64,000 nucleotides of DNA from Tessaracoccus oleiagri (lineage in GTDB: Bacteria > Actinomycetota > Actinomycetes > Propionibacteriales > Propionibacteriaceae), in assembly GCF_900103275.1 (NCBI RefSeq), contig NZ_FNGP01000001.1, positions 372,001 to 436,000 of the forward strand. The letters are read 5' to 3'. Both the position numbers and the translations under genes were made by a program. A model generated the notes under the pieces. It was not told the DNA's origin. It saw only the letters and a program-made list of their open reading frames with translations, and ran no database searches. Below, piece by piece: positions 16,080-24,643 of the stretch (position 1 is the stretch's first letter; the number at the start of each line of letters is the position of its first letter).

Positions 16080-16362
16080 GCGCAACGTCGAGCAGGTCCG
16101 CTCAGTCGCCGACGCCCGCTCTCGGCCCGGGTCTGCGGACGCGCTCTTCGACGGGATGGACCGCCGACAACTGGCGACGCTCGGTATCAACTGAGTTCTC
16201 CACAGACTTGTCCACCGGTTGTGCACAAGTTACGGCGATGTAATTCGACGGCCAGCGGATGTTTACATCCCCGACCCGGCGCCATCGATTTCCGTCAACC
16301 CTCTCGTTTCGGTAGAGTTCGGCGGGCCGGCCGGTCTGCCGGATCCCCCACGAAGGAGCCAC
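16080..16362. other. Intergenic region between phosphatase pseudogene and SulP gene
   Basis: 283 bp. It holds repeat copy B (16194-16248). Just before it, a short open frame (about 16078-16193) ends in LFDGMDRRQLATLGIN and a stop. This resembles the tail of a MarR-type regulator but is too short to assign. The end near 16350 carries the SulP Shine-Dalgarno. No clear promoter motif was identified. Confidence 0.4.
16194..16248. repeat. Direct repeat copy B
   Basis: Counterpart of 14842-14897 in the same orientation, again beginning immediately after a stop codon (TGA). The inner palindrome TTGTGCACAA (16219-16228) is conserved. The two copies bracket the phosphatase pseudogene, about 1.35 kb apart. 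Confidence 0.7.
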
Positions 16363-17919
16363 ATGGCTGAGTCGAGCGCGCCCACGACCGATCGCGACGC
16401 CTTCCCCCTCGTCCCCGAAGCCGGCGAGCGGGAGACGTCGACGTGGGCCGCCCTGCGCAATCCGCGACGGCTCAAGACCGAGGTCCTCGCCGGCCTGGTG
16501 GTGGCACTCGCCCTGATCCCGGAGGCGATCTCGTTCTCGATCATCGCGGGCGTCGACCCGCGGGTCGGGCTGTTCTCGAGCTTCATCATGGCCATGACGA
16601 TCGCCGTCGTCGGCGGCCGCCCAGCGATGATCTCCGCCGCGACGGGCGCCATCGCGCTCGTCATCGCCCCGGTCGCGCGCGAGTACGGCTTCGACTACTT
16701 CATCGCCACCGTGATCCTGGCAGGCGTGCTGCAGATCGTCCTGTCGCTGCTGGGAGTGGCCAAGCTGATGCGGTTCGTACCCCGCATGGTCATGGTCGGC
16801 TTCGTCAACGCTCTGGCCATCCTCGTCTTCATGGCCCAGATCCCGCACCTGCTCGGCGTGCCTTGGCTCGTGTACCCCATGGTGGCCCTCGCGCTCCTGA
16901 TCATGATCGCGCTGCCCCGGCTGACCACCGCCGTCCCTGCCCCGCTGGTGGCGATCCTCGTGATCACGGGGATCGTCATGGCCGCCGGCTGGGACCTCCC
17001 CTCGGTCTCCGACCAGGGCGAGCTGCCGGAGTCGCTGCCCGAGCTGTTCATCCCCCAGGTCCCGCTCACCGTCGAGACGCTGCAGCTCATCGGCCCCTAC
17101 GCGCTCGCCATGGCGCTCGTCGGGATCCTCGAGTCGCTCATGACCGCGAAGCTCGTCGACGGCATCACCGACACCCACTCCAACAAGACCCGCGAGGGCT
17201 GGGGCCAGGGTGTGGCGAACATCGCCTCCGGCTTCTTCGGTGGCATGGGCGGCTGCGCGATGATCGGCCAGACCATGATCAACGTCAAGGTCTCCGGCGC
17301 GCGCACCCGCATCTCCACATTCCTCGCCGGCGTCTTCCTGCTCATCCTCGTGGTCGGCTTCGGCCCCGCCGTCGGCATGATCCCCATGGCCGCGCTGGTG
17401 GCCGTCATGGTTATGGTCTCCGTCGCCACCTTCGACTGGCACAGCATCCACCCCCACACGCTGCGCCGCATGCCGCACAGCGAGAACATCGTGATGTTCC
17501 TCACGGTCGCGGTCACGGTGCTGACCCACAACCTCGCCTACGGCGTCATCGTCGGCGTCAACGCGGCCATCATCGTGTTCGCCCGCCGCGTGACGCGCTT
17601 CGCCTCCGTGCAAAAGGTCGCGGACACCGACGAAAACGGCGACGGCAACGTCGACGTGCGGGTCTACAAGGTCATCGGCGAGATGTTCTTCGCCACCAGC
17701 AACGACCTCGTCTACCAGTTCGACTACGCCGGCGACCCCAACCGCGTCGTGATCGACTTCTCCGACAGCCACATCTGGGACGCCTCGACGGTCGCCGCCC
17801 TCGACGCGGTGCAGACGAAGTACGAGCGGCTCGGCAAGACGGTGGAGATCGTCGGACTCAACCCGTCCTCCGCCGCGCGGCACGGCCGCCTCACCGGCCA
17901 GCTCGGCGACGCCCACTGA
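16363..17919 (+). CDS. SulP/SLC26-family anion transporter with STAS domain
   Basis: 518 residues. The transport domain has about 10-12 helices with the SulP signature near the first helices ([19 protein letters not shown]) and the internal [15 protein letters not shown] block around residue 250. The cytoplasmic STAS domain (about 420-515) includes [19 protein letters not shown]. The family moves sulfate, bicarbonate, nitrate or dicarboxylates by symport or exchange; the ion here is unknown. ATG 16363 is preceded by GAAGGAG at 16352. Longer in-frame extensions upstream contain repeat DNA and are unlikely to be translated. Confidence 0.92.
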   Translation: MAESSAPTTDRDAFPLVPEAGERETSTWAALRNPRRLKTEVLAGLVVALALIPEAISFSIIAGVDPRVGLFSSFIMAMTIAVVGGRPAMISAATGAIALVIAPVAREYGFDYFIATVILAGVLQIVLSLLGVAKLMRFVPRMVMVGFVNALAILVFMAQIPHLLGVPWLVYPMVALALLIMIALPRLTTAVPAPLVAILVITGIVMAAGWDLPSVSDQGELPESLPELFIPQVPLTVETLQLIGPYALAMALVGILESLMTAKLVDGITDTHSNKTREGWGQGVANIASGFFGGMGGCAMIGQTMINVKVSGARTRISTFLAGVFLLILVVGFGPAVGMIPMAALVAVMVMVSVATFDWHSIHPHTLRRMPHSENIVMFLTVAVTVLTHNLAYGVIVGVNAAIIVFARRVTRFASVQKVADTDENGDGNVDVRVYKVIGEMFFATSNDLVYQFDYAGDPNRVVIDFSDSHIWDASTVAALDAVQTKYERLGKTVEIVGLNPSSAARHGRLTGQLGDAH

Positions 17920-17951
17920 GCGGGCGGGGGACCGTGCGGCAGACTGGCTCC

Positions 17952-18386
17952 ATGGAGACTCCCGACCCCGGCGCGCCGACCCTGCAGATCGGCGCGGTCG
18001 CCGAGCGCACCGAGCTCTCGATCCGGACGCTGCGGCACTACGACGACGTCGGGCTCGTGCGCCCGAGCGGCCGGTCCGTGGGGGGTTTCCGCCTGTACAC
18101 GCAGTCCGACGTGGAGCGGCTACTGCTCATCCGGCGGATGAAGCCGCTGGGCTACACGCTCGAGGAGATGGCCGACGTACTGAGGGCCGCCGACGCCCAT
18201 CGCGCCGAGCCGTCCGAGCAGACCGCCGAGGCGCTCGCCGAGTACCTGCGCAACGCCACCGCGCGGCGGGACGACCTGGTGCGCCAAGTGGCGCGCGCCG
18301 ACGAGTTCATCGAACTGCTGAGGGCCGCGGGCGCCGCGCCCTCCCCGACCTGGCGTCCAGGCATTTCGATTGACCCCGAAAAATAG
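17952..18386 (+). CDS. MerR-family transcriptional regulator
   Basis: 144 residues. The winged-helix DNA-binding domain is at the N-terminus, with IGAVAERTELSIRTLRHYDD (about 13-32) and GFRLYTQSDVERLLLIRRMK. A helical dimerisation region follows, and no conserved Cys effector site is visible, so it is probably not a metal sensor. The start is ATG 17952, 32 bp after the SulP stop. It may regulate SulP or itself. Confidence 0.88.
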   Translation: METPDPGAPTLQIGAVAERTELSIRTLRHYDDVGLVRPSGRSVGGFRLYTQSDVERLLLIRRMKPLGYTLEEMADVLRAADAHRAEPSEQTAEALAEYLRNATARRDDLVRQVARADEFIELLRAAGAAPSPTWRPGISIDPEK

Positions 18387-18469
18387 CGGTCGGGATTGCG
18401 GCCGGTTGCTCCCGCCGGGCGGTAAGGATGGTTCGGAAACGCCTGTCCGCCCTTCAACGAGGAGTTGAC

Positions 18470-20926
18470 GTGTCAGCATCCAATCCACCCGCCCTCGCCC
18501 GCGCGGCGTCGCCGCTGGCGCGCTCCGCGCTCGCGGCCACCCTCATCATCTCCGGCGGTCTGCTCGGCAGCGGTGCCGCCGGCGCCGCCGCCTCGGACGA
18601 GGCCGAGGCCTACGCCCAACTCATCGACGCCGACCTTCTGACCGCCGACCTCGCCGACGCGATCCGCGCCCAGTCCGGCTACCCGAGCGATCCCGAAGGG
18701 GACACCAGCGGCATCGACGCCGCCCTCCTCGACCAGCTCGTCACGGTCGAGCTCCCCTCGCTCGGCATCCCGCTGATCAACAACGGCACCAACGACGGCC
18801 TGCTGCACCTCGGAGACGGCGCCGACCTTGGCCTCCTCAACGCCTACGCCTACGCGCCGGACGCGAACACCGCCACCGCCGCCAGCGGCGCGGTCACCGA
18901 GAGCGGCGCGATCATCCTCGACGGGATCGACGAGCAGGGCGCGCCAATGGCGAGCCTCGAGCTCACCGCGCTGCTCGGGCAGCTCGGCATCGAGGGCCTG
19001 ACGGACCAGTTCGCCGACGGGGCACGCCTCGATGTCGGCGTGCTCGCCTCGTGGGCGCACGCGGAGACGGGGGTCCCCGTCGAGAGCGACTACGTGCTCG
19101 CCGGCCTGGAGCTGGCGCTGTCGAGCCCCGCGGTGGCCGCGCTGTCGCAGACGGTGGAGGACACCGTCGCCGACGTGCAGGCGGAGGTCGACGGGGTGAT
19201 CGGCCCCGACGGCACCCTGCAGGCGGCGCTCGCCGGCGCGGCCGCCGACCCGGTCAACGTCGAGGTGGCGGGGGTCGGCGCCCTCACCGTCGACTTGGGC
19301 GCGCCGCAGGTCGGCGCGGCGGTGGACCTCTCCGCGGTGGTCGACGACCTGCTCAACACACCCCTCACGGACGAGAACGGCCTCGTCACCATCGACCTCA
19401 GCACCGGCGAGGTGGCCATCGACCTCGAGCAACTGCACGCCGGTGACCTGAATGACCTGCCGGCCAACACGTCGCTGCTCACGGCCGAGCAGGCGGCACT
19501 GATCGCCGACGTCATCACCACGCTGCTGCGGGAGTTCGTCGCGGCGGTCGACGACGCGGTCGAGGCCGCCATCCTGGGCACCACCGTGACGCTCAACTTC
19601 GACCCGACCGTCACCGCCGGCGGCGCGGTCACCAGCGACCTCGCCCTCACCGTCTCCGGCACGGTGGCCGAGTTCCTGGAGCCCGGTGCTCCCGCGCTAG
19701 AGATCGCGTCCACCGGCGGCGTCACCATCGGTGGCGTCGAGGTTCCGCTCGACGCGCTGCTCGCCCCGGCGCTCGCGGCGGTCGTCGACGACCTCGTCCC
19801 GGTGGCGCAGCCGGTGCTCACCGCGCTGCTCGGGGACGCCGCCACGATCATCGAGGACGGGCTCGCCACCGACGTGGAGGATCTCATCACCGCCCTCGGC
19901 CCCGTGCTCGACGGCCTGCTCGCCGACCTGCTGACCCTCACCGTCAACGAGCAGCTCAACGGTGCCGGCGGCTCGTTCACCATCAACGCGCTGAGCGTCG
20001 ACGTCCTCCCCGGCGGCAACGTCGTGGAACTGCCGCTGGCCTCGTCGACGGTGCGCGTCTTCCAGGAGGCGGTCACCGTCGCCCAGTCGCTGACCCCCGA
20101 GCAGGGCCCGGAGACGGGCGGCACCGAGGTCACCATCACCGGCGAGGGCTTCACCGGCGCCACCGGCGTCACCTTCGACGGGCTCGACGGCACCGACTTC
20201 ACGGTCGTCGACGACAACACCATCACCGTCACCACCCCGGCCCACGAGCCCGGGCCTGCGGACGTCGTGGTGGTCGGCGAGGGGGGCAACTCGGCGCCCC
20301 TGACGTTCACCTACCTGGAACTCCCGGTCGCCACGACCCTCACCCCCGACGAGGGCCCCGAGGCCGGCGGCACCGAGGTCACCATCACCGGCGAGGGCTT
20401 CACCGGCGCCACCGGCGTCACCTTCGACGGGCTCGACGGCACCGACTTCACGGTCGTCGACGACAACACCATCACCGTCACCACCCCGGCCCACGAGCCC
20501 GGCCCGGTGGACGTCGTGGTACTCGGCGAGGGCGGCGACTCCGCGCCGCTGACGTTCACCTACCTCGACGACGACGGCGACGGGGATGGCGACGGCGACG
20601 GGGACGGCGACGGCGACGGGGACGGTGGCGACGTCCCGTCCCGGGCCGACAGCCTCAGCCCGACGAGCGGCCCCATCTCGGGCGGGACCACCGTCACCAT
20701 CGTGGGCGACGGCTTCACCGGCTCCACTGGTGTGACCTTCGATGGCGTCCCGGGCACCGGGTTCGTCGTGGTGGACGACAACACGATCCGGGTCGTCACC
20801 CCGCCGCACGCGGCGGGTGGTGCCTCCGTCGTCGTGATGGATCCCGCCGGCAATTCCGCGCCGCTGCAGTTCAGCTACCGCGACGGCGTCGTGGTGCGAC
20901 CGGGTCTCCCCTCCACCGGCGCCTGA
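18470..20926 (+). CDS. Choice-of-anchor G family surface protein with three IPT/TIG repeats
   Basis: 818 residues. It has a signal peptide (about residues 1-40, cleavage near AGAAAS) and a large Asp/Ala/Val-rich region (45-540) typical of choice-of-anchor G proteins. Three IPT/TIG immunoglobulin-like repeats follow, the first two almost identical, then a (Asp-Gly)n linker before the third. The C-terminus is RPGLPSTGA: an LPxTG-like sortase motif with no following hydrophobic segment or basic tail. GTG 18470 is chosen because GAGGAG lies about 6 nt upstream; ATG 18428 is possible. Likely exported as an adhesin or wall protein; the ligand is unknown. Confidence 0.82.
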   Translation: MSASNPPALARAASPLARSALAATLIISGGLLGSGAAGAAASDEAEAYAQLIDADLLTADLADAIRAQSGYPSDPEGDTSGIDAALLDQLVTVELPSLGIPLINNGTNDGLLHLGDGADLGLLNAYAYAPDANTATAASGAVTESGAIILDGIDEQGAPMASLELTALLGQLGIEGLTDQFADGARLDVGVLASWAHAETGVPVESDYVLAGLELALSSPAVAALSQTVEDTVADVQAEVDGVIGPDGTLQAALAGAAADPVNVEVAGVGALTVDLGAPQVGAAVDLSAVVDDLLNTPLTDENGLVTIDLSTGEVAIDLEQLHAGDLNDLPANTSLLTAEQAALIADVITTLLREFVAAVDDAVEAAILGTTVTLNFDPTVTAGGAVTSDLALTVSGTVAEFLEPGAPALEIASTGGVTIGGVEVPLDALLAPALAAVVDDLVPVAQPVLTALLGDAATIIEDGLATDVEDLITALGPVLDGLLADLLTLTVNEQLNGAGGSFTINALSVDVLPGGNVVELPLASSTVRVFQEAVTVAQSLTPEQGPETGGTEVTITGEGFTGATGVTFDGLDGTDFTVVDDNTITVTTPAHEPGPADVVVVGEGGNSAPLTFTYLELPVATTLTPDEGPEAGGTEVTITGEGFTGATGVTFDGLDGTDFTVVDDNTITVTTPAHEPGPVDVVVLGEGGDSAPLTFTYLDDDGDGDGDGDGDGDGDGDGGDVPSRADSLSPTSGPISGGTTVTIVGDGFTGSTGVTFDGVPGTGFVVVDDNTIRVVTPPHAAGGASVVVMDPAGNSAPLQFSYRDGVVVRPGLPSTGA
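20117..20253 (+). repeat. Identical 137-bp intragenic repeat, copy 1
   Basis: Identical by eye to 20366-20502, with a 249-bp period (83 codons), encoding the core of IPT repeats 1 and 2. The identity at synonymous sites implies recent duplication or gene conversion. Confidence 0.9.
20366..20502 (+). repeat. Identical 137-bp intragenic repeat, copy 2
   Basis: Second copy of the 20117-20253 repeat. The third IPT unit (about 20647-20880) is diverged at DNA level. Confidence 0.9.
20571..20629 (+). repeat. Asp-Gly hexanucleotide tract
   Basis: Tandem GACGGC/GACGGG/GATGGC units encoding an alternating Asp-Gly linker between IPT repeats 2 and 3. Such tracts vary in length by slippage in multiples of 6 bp without breaking the frame. 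Confidence 0.85.
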
Positions 20927-20940
20927 CCCGGCCACCCCCT

Positions 20941-20974
20941 GAGCGAGCCCTTCCCGAGCGGGGAGGGCTCGTTC
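20941..20974. terminator. Bidirectional terminator between surface protein and helicase genes
   Basis: GAGCGAGCCCTTC... pairs with ...GAGGGCTCGTTC around a GAGCGG loop, 14 bp after one stop codon and touching the stop of the convergent helicase gene. Confidence 0.65.
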
Positions 20975-23159
20975 AGTTGCGGGCCCATGCCAGGAAGCGG
21001 TCGGCGGCGAGGATCGGCTTGCCGAGCTCGGCCGCCTTCCGGGCCTTGGTGGACTGGGTGCCCACCTCCGCGCACACGAGCACGTCGCAGCGGGTCCTCG
21101 AGACGTTGGCGACGGGCACGAGGCCGCGGTCACGGGCGAGCCGCTCCATCTCGTCGCGCCCGAGCGCCCGGCCGGAGGCGTCGAGGACGGATCCGGTGAA
21201 GCAGATGCGCGTGCCCTGCAGCAGCACCGTGGCCGGGTCGAGCTCGTCAGTCGCCGCCAGCGCTCGGGACCGCACGACCTCCGCCCAAGCGGCGCGCTCG
21301 TCGGGGGTCATCGTCGACGGGAACACCGCGGCCTCGGGCTCGGCGCCGCGGGGCAGCAGGTAGCCGGAGCGGTCGCGGCCGGTGAAAGTGCTCGCGAACG
21401 GGTCGGCGGGGCGCAGCCGTCGGGCGATGGCTCGGGCCGCGCGGGCACGCTCGAGCGCGGTGGGGGCGCGCAGTGCGCGGCGCTCGTCGACGGTCAGCCG
21501 CTCGGGCAGCAGGTCGATACCCAGCGGCATGGGGGCGACGACGCCGCAGCGCTTGAGCTCGAAGTCGATGAACTCCAGTTCGCGGTCGATGCCGACGCCC
21601 ACCGGGACCCGTCCCTCCAGGTGCTCGAGCAGCGCGGGCCACGCCTCGGCCAGCCGTGGTGCGGCGACCACGTCGGGTGCGCAGATGCCGTAGTCGGAGC
21701 GCGACTCGTAGAGATCGGACTCCGGGTTGACCAGCGTCGTCACCTCGAGGCCCTCCTCGGTGACGAGCGCGAGCTCCACCGGACGCGGGCGGGTGCGGGG
21801 GCCCTCCTTCCCTGCGGAGCAGATGCCGAGGTAGACGGGCCGGGCCTCCTCTGCGGGAGTGCCGGAGGCGAGGAAGCGGCGGATGCGCTGGTCCGTCTTC
21901 AGGTCCTTGGGGATGACGTCGCGCTGCAGCACGAGCCCGGCCATGGAAGTGCAGCGGCTGAGCGCGACGTAGAGCTGGCCGTACGCGAAGGTGCCGCCCG
22001 AGAGGTCCACGACCAGCCGGTCGACGGTCTGCCCCTGGCTCTTGTGGATGGTGATCGCCCACGCGAGCCGGAACGGCAGCTGCTTGAAGGTGCCGACGAC
22101 CTCCTGCCGGATGCGGCCCCAGTCGGCGACGGGCCGGGTCACTTCCCACAGATACGGGCCGACGCGGACCCGCCGCCCGTCGCTGGTGGTGATGGTCACC
22201 AGTGGCGCGCCGTCGTCGTCGGTGCCGATCTCCGCGATGGTGCCGAGGGTGCCGTTGACGTACCGGTCGAGCGGGTCGTTGACGAGCAGCATCACCTGGG
22301 CGCCCACCTTGTACTCGAGGCGCAGGTCGGTGGGCGGGTCGGCCTGGTCGAGCTCCCCGGTGAGTACCGCGTGGCTGACGTGCGGGTCGCCGGGCAGGCG
22401 GTCGAGGGCGGCGCGGTTGCGGGCGGTCGCGATCCGGTTGGTGGTGGTGAGCGTGAGCCAGAACTCCCCGTCGTGCGCGACGAAGCCCGGGTCGGTGCGC
22501 GAGTTGAGGACGGCGCGGGCGTCCTCGTCGATGGTGCCCTCGCGGATGGCGTTGAGGATCTCGGTGAGCCGCGGGTCGCCGGCCTGCCGGAACACGTGCG
22601 TGAGCTGCGCCACCTCGAAGCGGTGGGCGGCGAACGCGTCCGCGGAGAAGAAGTACGGCGTGCCGTAGCGGGTGGTGAAGTGCGCGCCCTCCCCGTCGGT
22701 GACGACGGGCGGCAACTGGTAGAGGTCGCCGACGAGGACGATCTGCACCCCGCCGAACGGCTGGCCGGGGTGGGGGCCGAACCGCTCCAGGGCGGCGGCG
22801 AGCGCGTCGAACAGGTCCGCGCGCACCATCGAGGCCTCGTCGATGATGAGGGTGTCGAGTGCCTTCAGGGCCGCAGCGAACCGGCTCGGGTAGTAGCGGT
22901 CGCCGCGCACGTCGTCGGCCGTCATGCCGGGGACGAACGAGAACAGCCGGTGGATCGTGTAGCCCTCGACGTTGAGCGCGGCGATGCCGGTGGGCGCGAC
23001 GACCACGACGTTGCGGTCGGTGTTCGCCATGAAGTGCCTGATGAGCGTCGACTTGCCGGTGCCCGCCTTGCCGGTGAGGAAGAGGTGCCGGCCGGCGTCC
23101 AGCATCGCGAGGGCCGCGCGGAACTCGTCGGTGAGCTCAAGCGACGGTTGGGTGGTCAT
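20973..23159 (-). CDS. PIF1-like helicase with degenerate DnaQ-like and C-terminal BRCT domains
   Basis: 728 residues. The SF1B PIF1/RecD-like helicase core (1-435) has Walker A LTGKAGTGKS (about 28-37), Walker B IIDEAS (105-110), GDLYQLPPV and AITIHKSQGQTVD (about 368-380). Residues 440-540 resemble a DnaQ/DEDD exonuclease fold (LALVTEEG, YGICAPDVVAAPRLAEAWPAL), but the catalytic DxE start is replaced by GICSAG, so it looks inactive. A BRCT domain occupies about 645-728 (ICFTGSVLDASGR, KPILAADRFL). Probably a DNA-unwinding enzyme in repair or replication, with the exonuclease-like and BRCT parts used for recruitment (inference). Confidence 0.87.
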   Translation of the reverse strand: MTTQPSLELTDEFRAALAMLDAGRHLFLTGKAGTGKSTLIRHFMANTDRNVVVVAPTGIAALNVEGYTIHRLFSFVPGMTADDVRGDRYYPSRFAAALKALDTLIIDEASMVRADLFDALAAALERFGPHPGQPFGGVQIVLVGDLYQLPPVVTDGEGAHFTTRYGTPYFFSADAFAAHRFEVAQLTHVFRQAGDPRLTEILNAIREGTIDEDARAVLNSRTDPGFVAHDGEFWLTLTTTNRIATARNRAALDRLPGDPHVSHAVLTGELDQADPPTDLRLEYKVGAQVMLLVNDPLDRYVNGTLGTIAEIGTDDDGAPLVTITTSDGRRVRVGPYLWEVTRPVADWGRIRQEVVGTFKQLPFRLAWAITIHKSQGQTVDRLVVDLSGGTFAYGQLYVALSRCTSMAGLVLQRDVIPKDLKTDQRIRRFLASGTPAEEARPVYLGICSAGKEGPRTRPRPVELALVTEEGLEVTTLVNPESDLYESRSDYGICAPDVVAAPRLAEAWPALLEHLEGRVPVGVGIDRELEFIDFELKRCGVVAPMPLGIDLLPERLTVDERRALRAPTALERARAARAIARRLRPADPFASTFTGRDRSGYLLPRGAEPEAAVFPSTMTPDERAAWAEVVRSRALAATDELDPATVLLQGTRICFTGSVLDASGRALGRDEMERLARDRGLVPVANVSRTRCDVLVCAEVGTQSTKARKAAELGKPILAADRFLAWARN

Positions 23160-23183
23160 GGAGCCAGCTTTCCAGATCGACGG

Positions 23184-24494
23184 CTACAGATCGCGGCCAG
23201 GCGCGGCATCGCTGGTCGACTGGAGCGCGACAGGCGTCCAGAGACGATCGATGGGCATGACGTGGAGACGATCGTCGAAGGTGTACGAGCGGGTACCCGT
23301 GGTGAAGATGACGCCACCCACGAAACGCTTCCCCAACGCGTCGCGGAGTTGCGCCAGCCCACGGAAGTCCGGGCCGGGCGCACGCTCGCTGGCTTTGACT
23401 TCGAAGGCGATGACGCTCCCATCGTCGTACTCGAGAACCAAGTCGACCTCCGCACCGTCGCTGGTCCTCCAATGGCCCAATGTGACCGGCTCGGCCAGCC
23501 ACGATGCCTGCTTGCGGATCTCTCCCACGACGAAGGTCTCCAACAGGTGTCCGAAGTCAGTCAATGAAGCCGGGTCGAGACCCCCGAGCTTGTCGGGGGT
23601 GAGTCGAAGGAGCCGTGCGGCCAAGCCAGAGTCAACGACGTGCACCTTCGGCGTGACGCTCACGCGGGAGCGCAACGTCTTGCCCCATGCCGGAAGACGA
23701 ACCACCAGGAAGAGGTCCTCGAGAAGGCGAAGATGATTCTCGGCCGTGGCGCGGCTCACACCTAGCTTGTCTGCAGCGGCGGAAACATTCAGCATTTGCC
23801 CTGTCTGGGCGGCGACGAGGCCCAGCAGATCGGTCATTGCTTGCCGTTCTCGGATACGGCTCAGTTCCAGAGCATCCCGTTCGACCGAAGCGCGCACGAA
23901 GGCGTCGAACCACCGCGCGCGCGTGGCGCTCTGCCGCCGCAACGCCAAGGGGAACCCCCCGGCGCAGACACGTTCCACGTACTCCCCGCGTGCAGTTGAC
24001 GAGGACGGGACGTTTTTGACCACTCCTTGGGGGTCGAGAACGAATGTCTCAAGAAGATCCTCTCGGACGCCGAGGATCTCTCCCTGTGACAACGGCCAGA
24101 TCGTAAGCGAATGGAGCCGCCCGGTCAGGGCTTGGGCCGTCGTCGGCAAGGCGTCCTGTCGGGTGGAACCGGTAATGACCGCTGTACCCGGAAGGCTGCC
24201 CTCTCGGTTCAGCCGGGCTTTGAGGGCATCCAATATCTCCGGCACCCGCTGGTATTCATCCACACACACTGGCGTCGGCTGACCCACGACGGCGGCCAAG
24301 TTTCCGACGACCGCGTCACGCACCTCGATGTCGTCGAGATCAAGAACCGTTCCTCCGGCTTCGGCGGCGAATCCCCGCAATACGGTGGACTTTCCCACTG
24401 ACCGAGGACCATGCAGCGCGATCACAGGCTCGTCCGCGACCAACTGTCTCAGAAGCACACTCGCCCGCCGTGCCACGATTCGATCGAGGGTCAT
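23184..24494 (-). CDS. AAA-type ATPase with DUF4143 C-terminal domain
   Basis: 436 residues. Walker A HGPRSVGKST is near residue 27, Walker B-like VCVDEYQRVPEIL near 75, and STRQDALPTTAQALTGRLH follows. A winged-helix-like region around 240-275 (AAADKLGVSRATAENHLRLL) precedes the DUF4143 domain, whose end (GAEVDLVLEYDDGSVIAFEVKAS) has a PD-(D/E)xK nuclease-like pattern. The family is widespread with unclear function; some members are suspected in toxin-antitoxin or mobile-element biology. ATG 24494 is chosen; an upstream in-frame extension crosses an AT-rich promoter with repeats. Confidence 0.86.
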   Translation of the reverse strand: MTLDRIVARRASVLLRQLVADEPVIALHGPRSVGKSTVLRGFAAEAGGTVLDLDDIEVRDAVVGNLAAVVGQPTPVCVDEYQRVPEILDALKARLNREGSLPGTAVITGSTRQDALPTTAQALTGRLHSLTIWPLSQGEILGVREDLLETFVLDPQGVVKNVPSSSTARGEYVERVCAGGFPLALRRQSATRARWFDAFVRASVERDALELSRIRERQAMTDLLGLVAAQTGQMLNVSAAADKLGVSRATAENHLRLLEDLFLVVRLPAWGKTLRSRVSVTPKVHVVDSGLAARLLRLTPDKLGGLDPASLTDFGHLLETFVVGEIRKQASWLAEPVTLGHWRTSDGAEVDLVLEYDDGSVIAFEVKASERAPGPDFRGLAQLRDALGKRFVGGVIFTTGTRSYTFDDRLHVMPIDRLWTPVALQSTSDAAPGRDL

Positions 24495-24546
24495 GACCGC
24501 AGGGTAACACGAAAGCGCTATCGAGCTGTACAACTTTGAACCTGTC

Positions 24547-24609
24547 AACTATACGATCTTGAGCATCCGAACTATGCAATCTTGAGGCCATGGGCTGACC
24601 AATCTCGAG
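24547..24609. repeat. 23-bp-spaced direct repeats in divergent promoter region
   Basis: AACTATACGATCTTGAG (24547-24563) and AACTATGCAATCTTGAG (24570-24586) repeat with a 23-bp period; a weaker third unit is GACCAATCTCGAGC near 24597. They lie between the DUF4143 ATPase and DUF2252 genes. Possibly an iterated operator on the same DNA face, about two helical turns apart. Confidence 0.45.
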
Positions 24610-24643
24610 CACCTGACGAGTAGGGTGCGGGTAGGCTCCGGCC

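Noticed and set aside
16102-17916. 604-codon minus-strand ORF
   Set aside because: Antisense of the SulP transporter, His/Asp-rich and without structure.
20571-20629. Tandem GACGGC-type repeat as a CRISPR array
   Set aside because: The unit is 6 bp with no spacers and codes for an Asp-Gly linker in a real gene.
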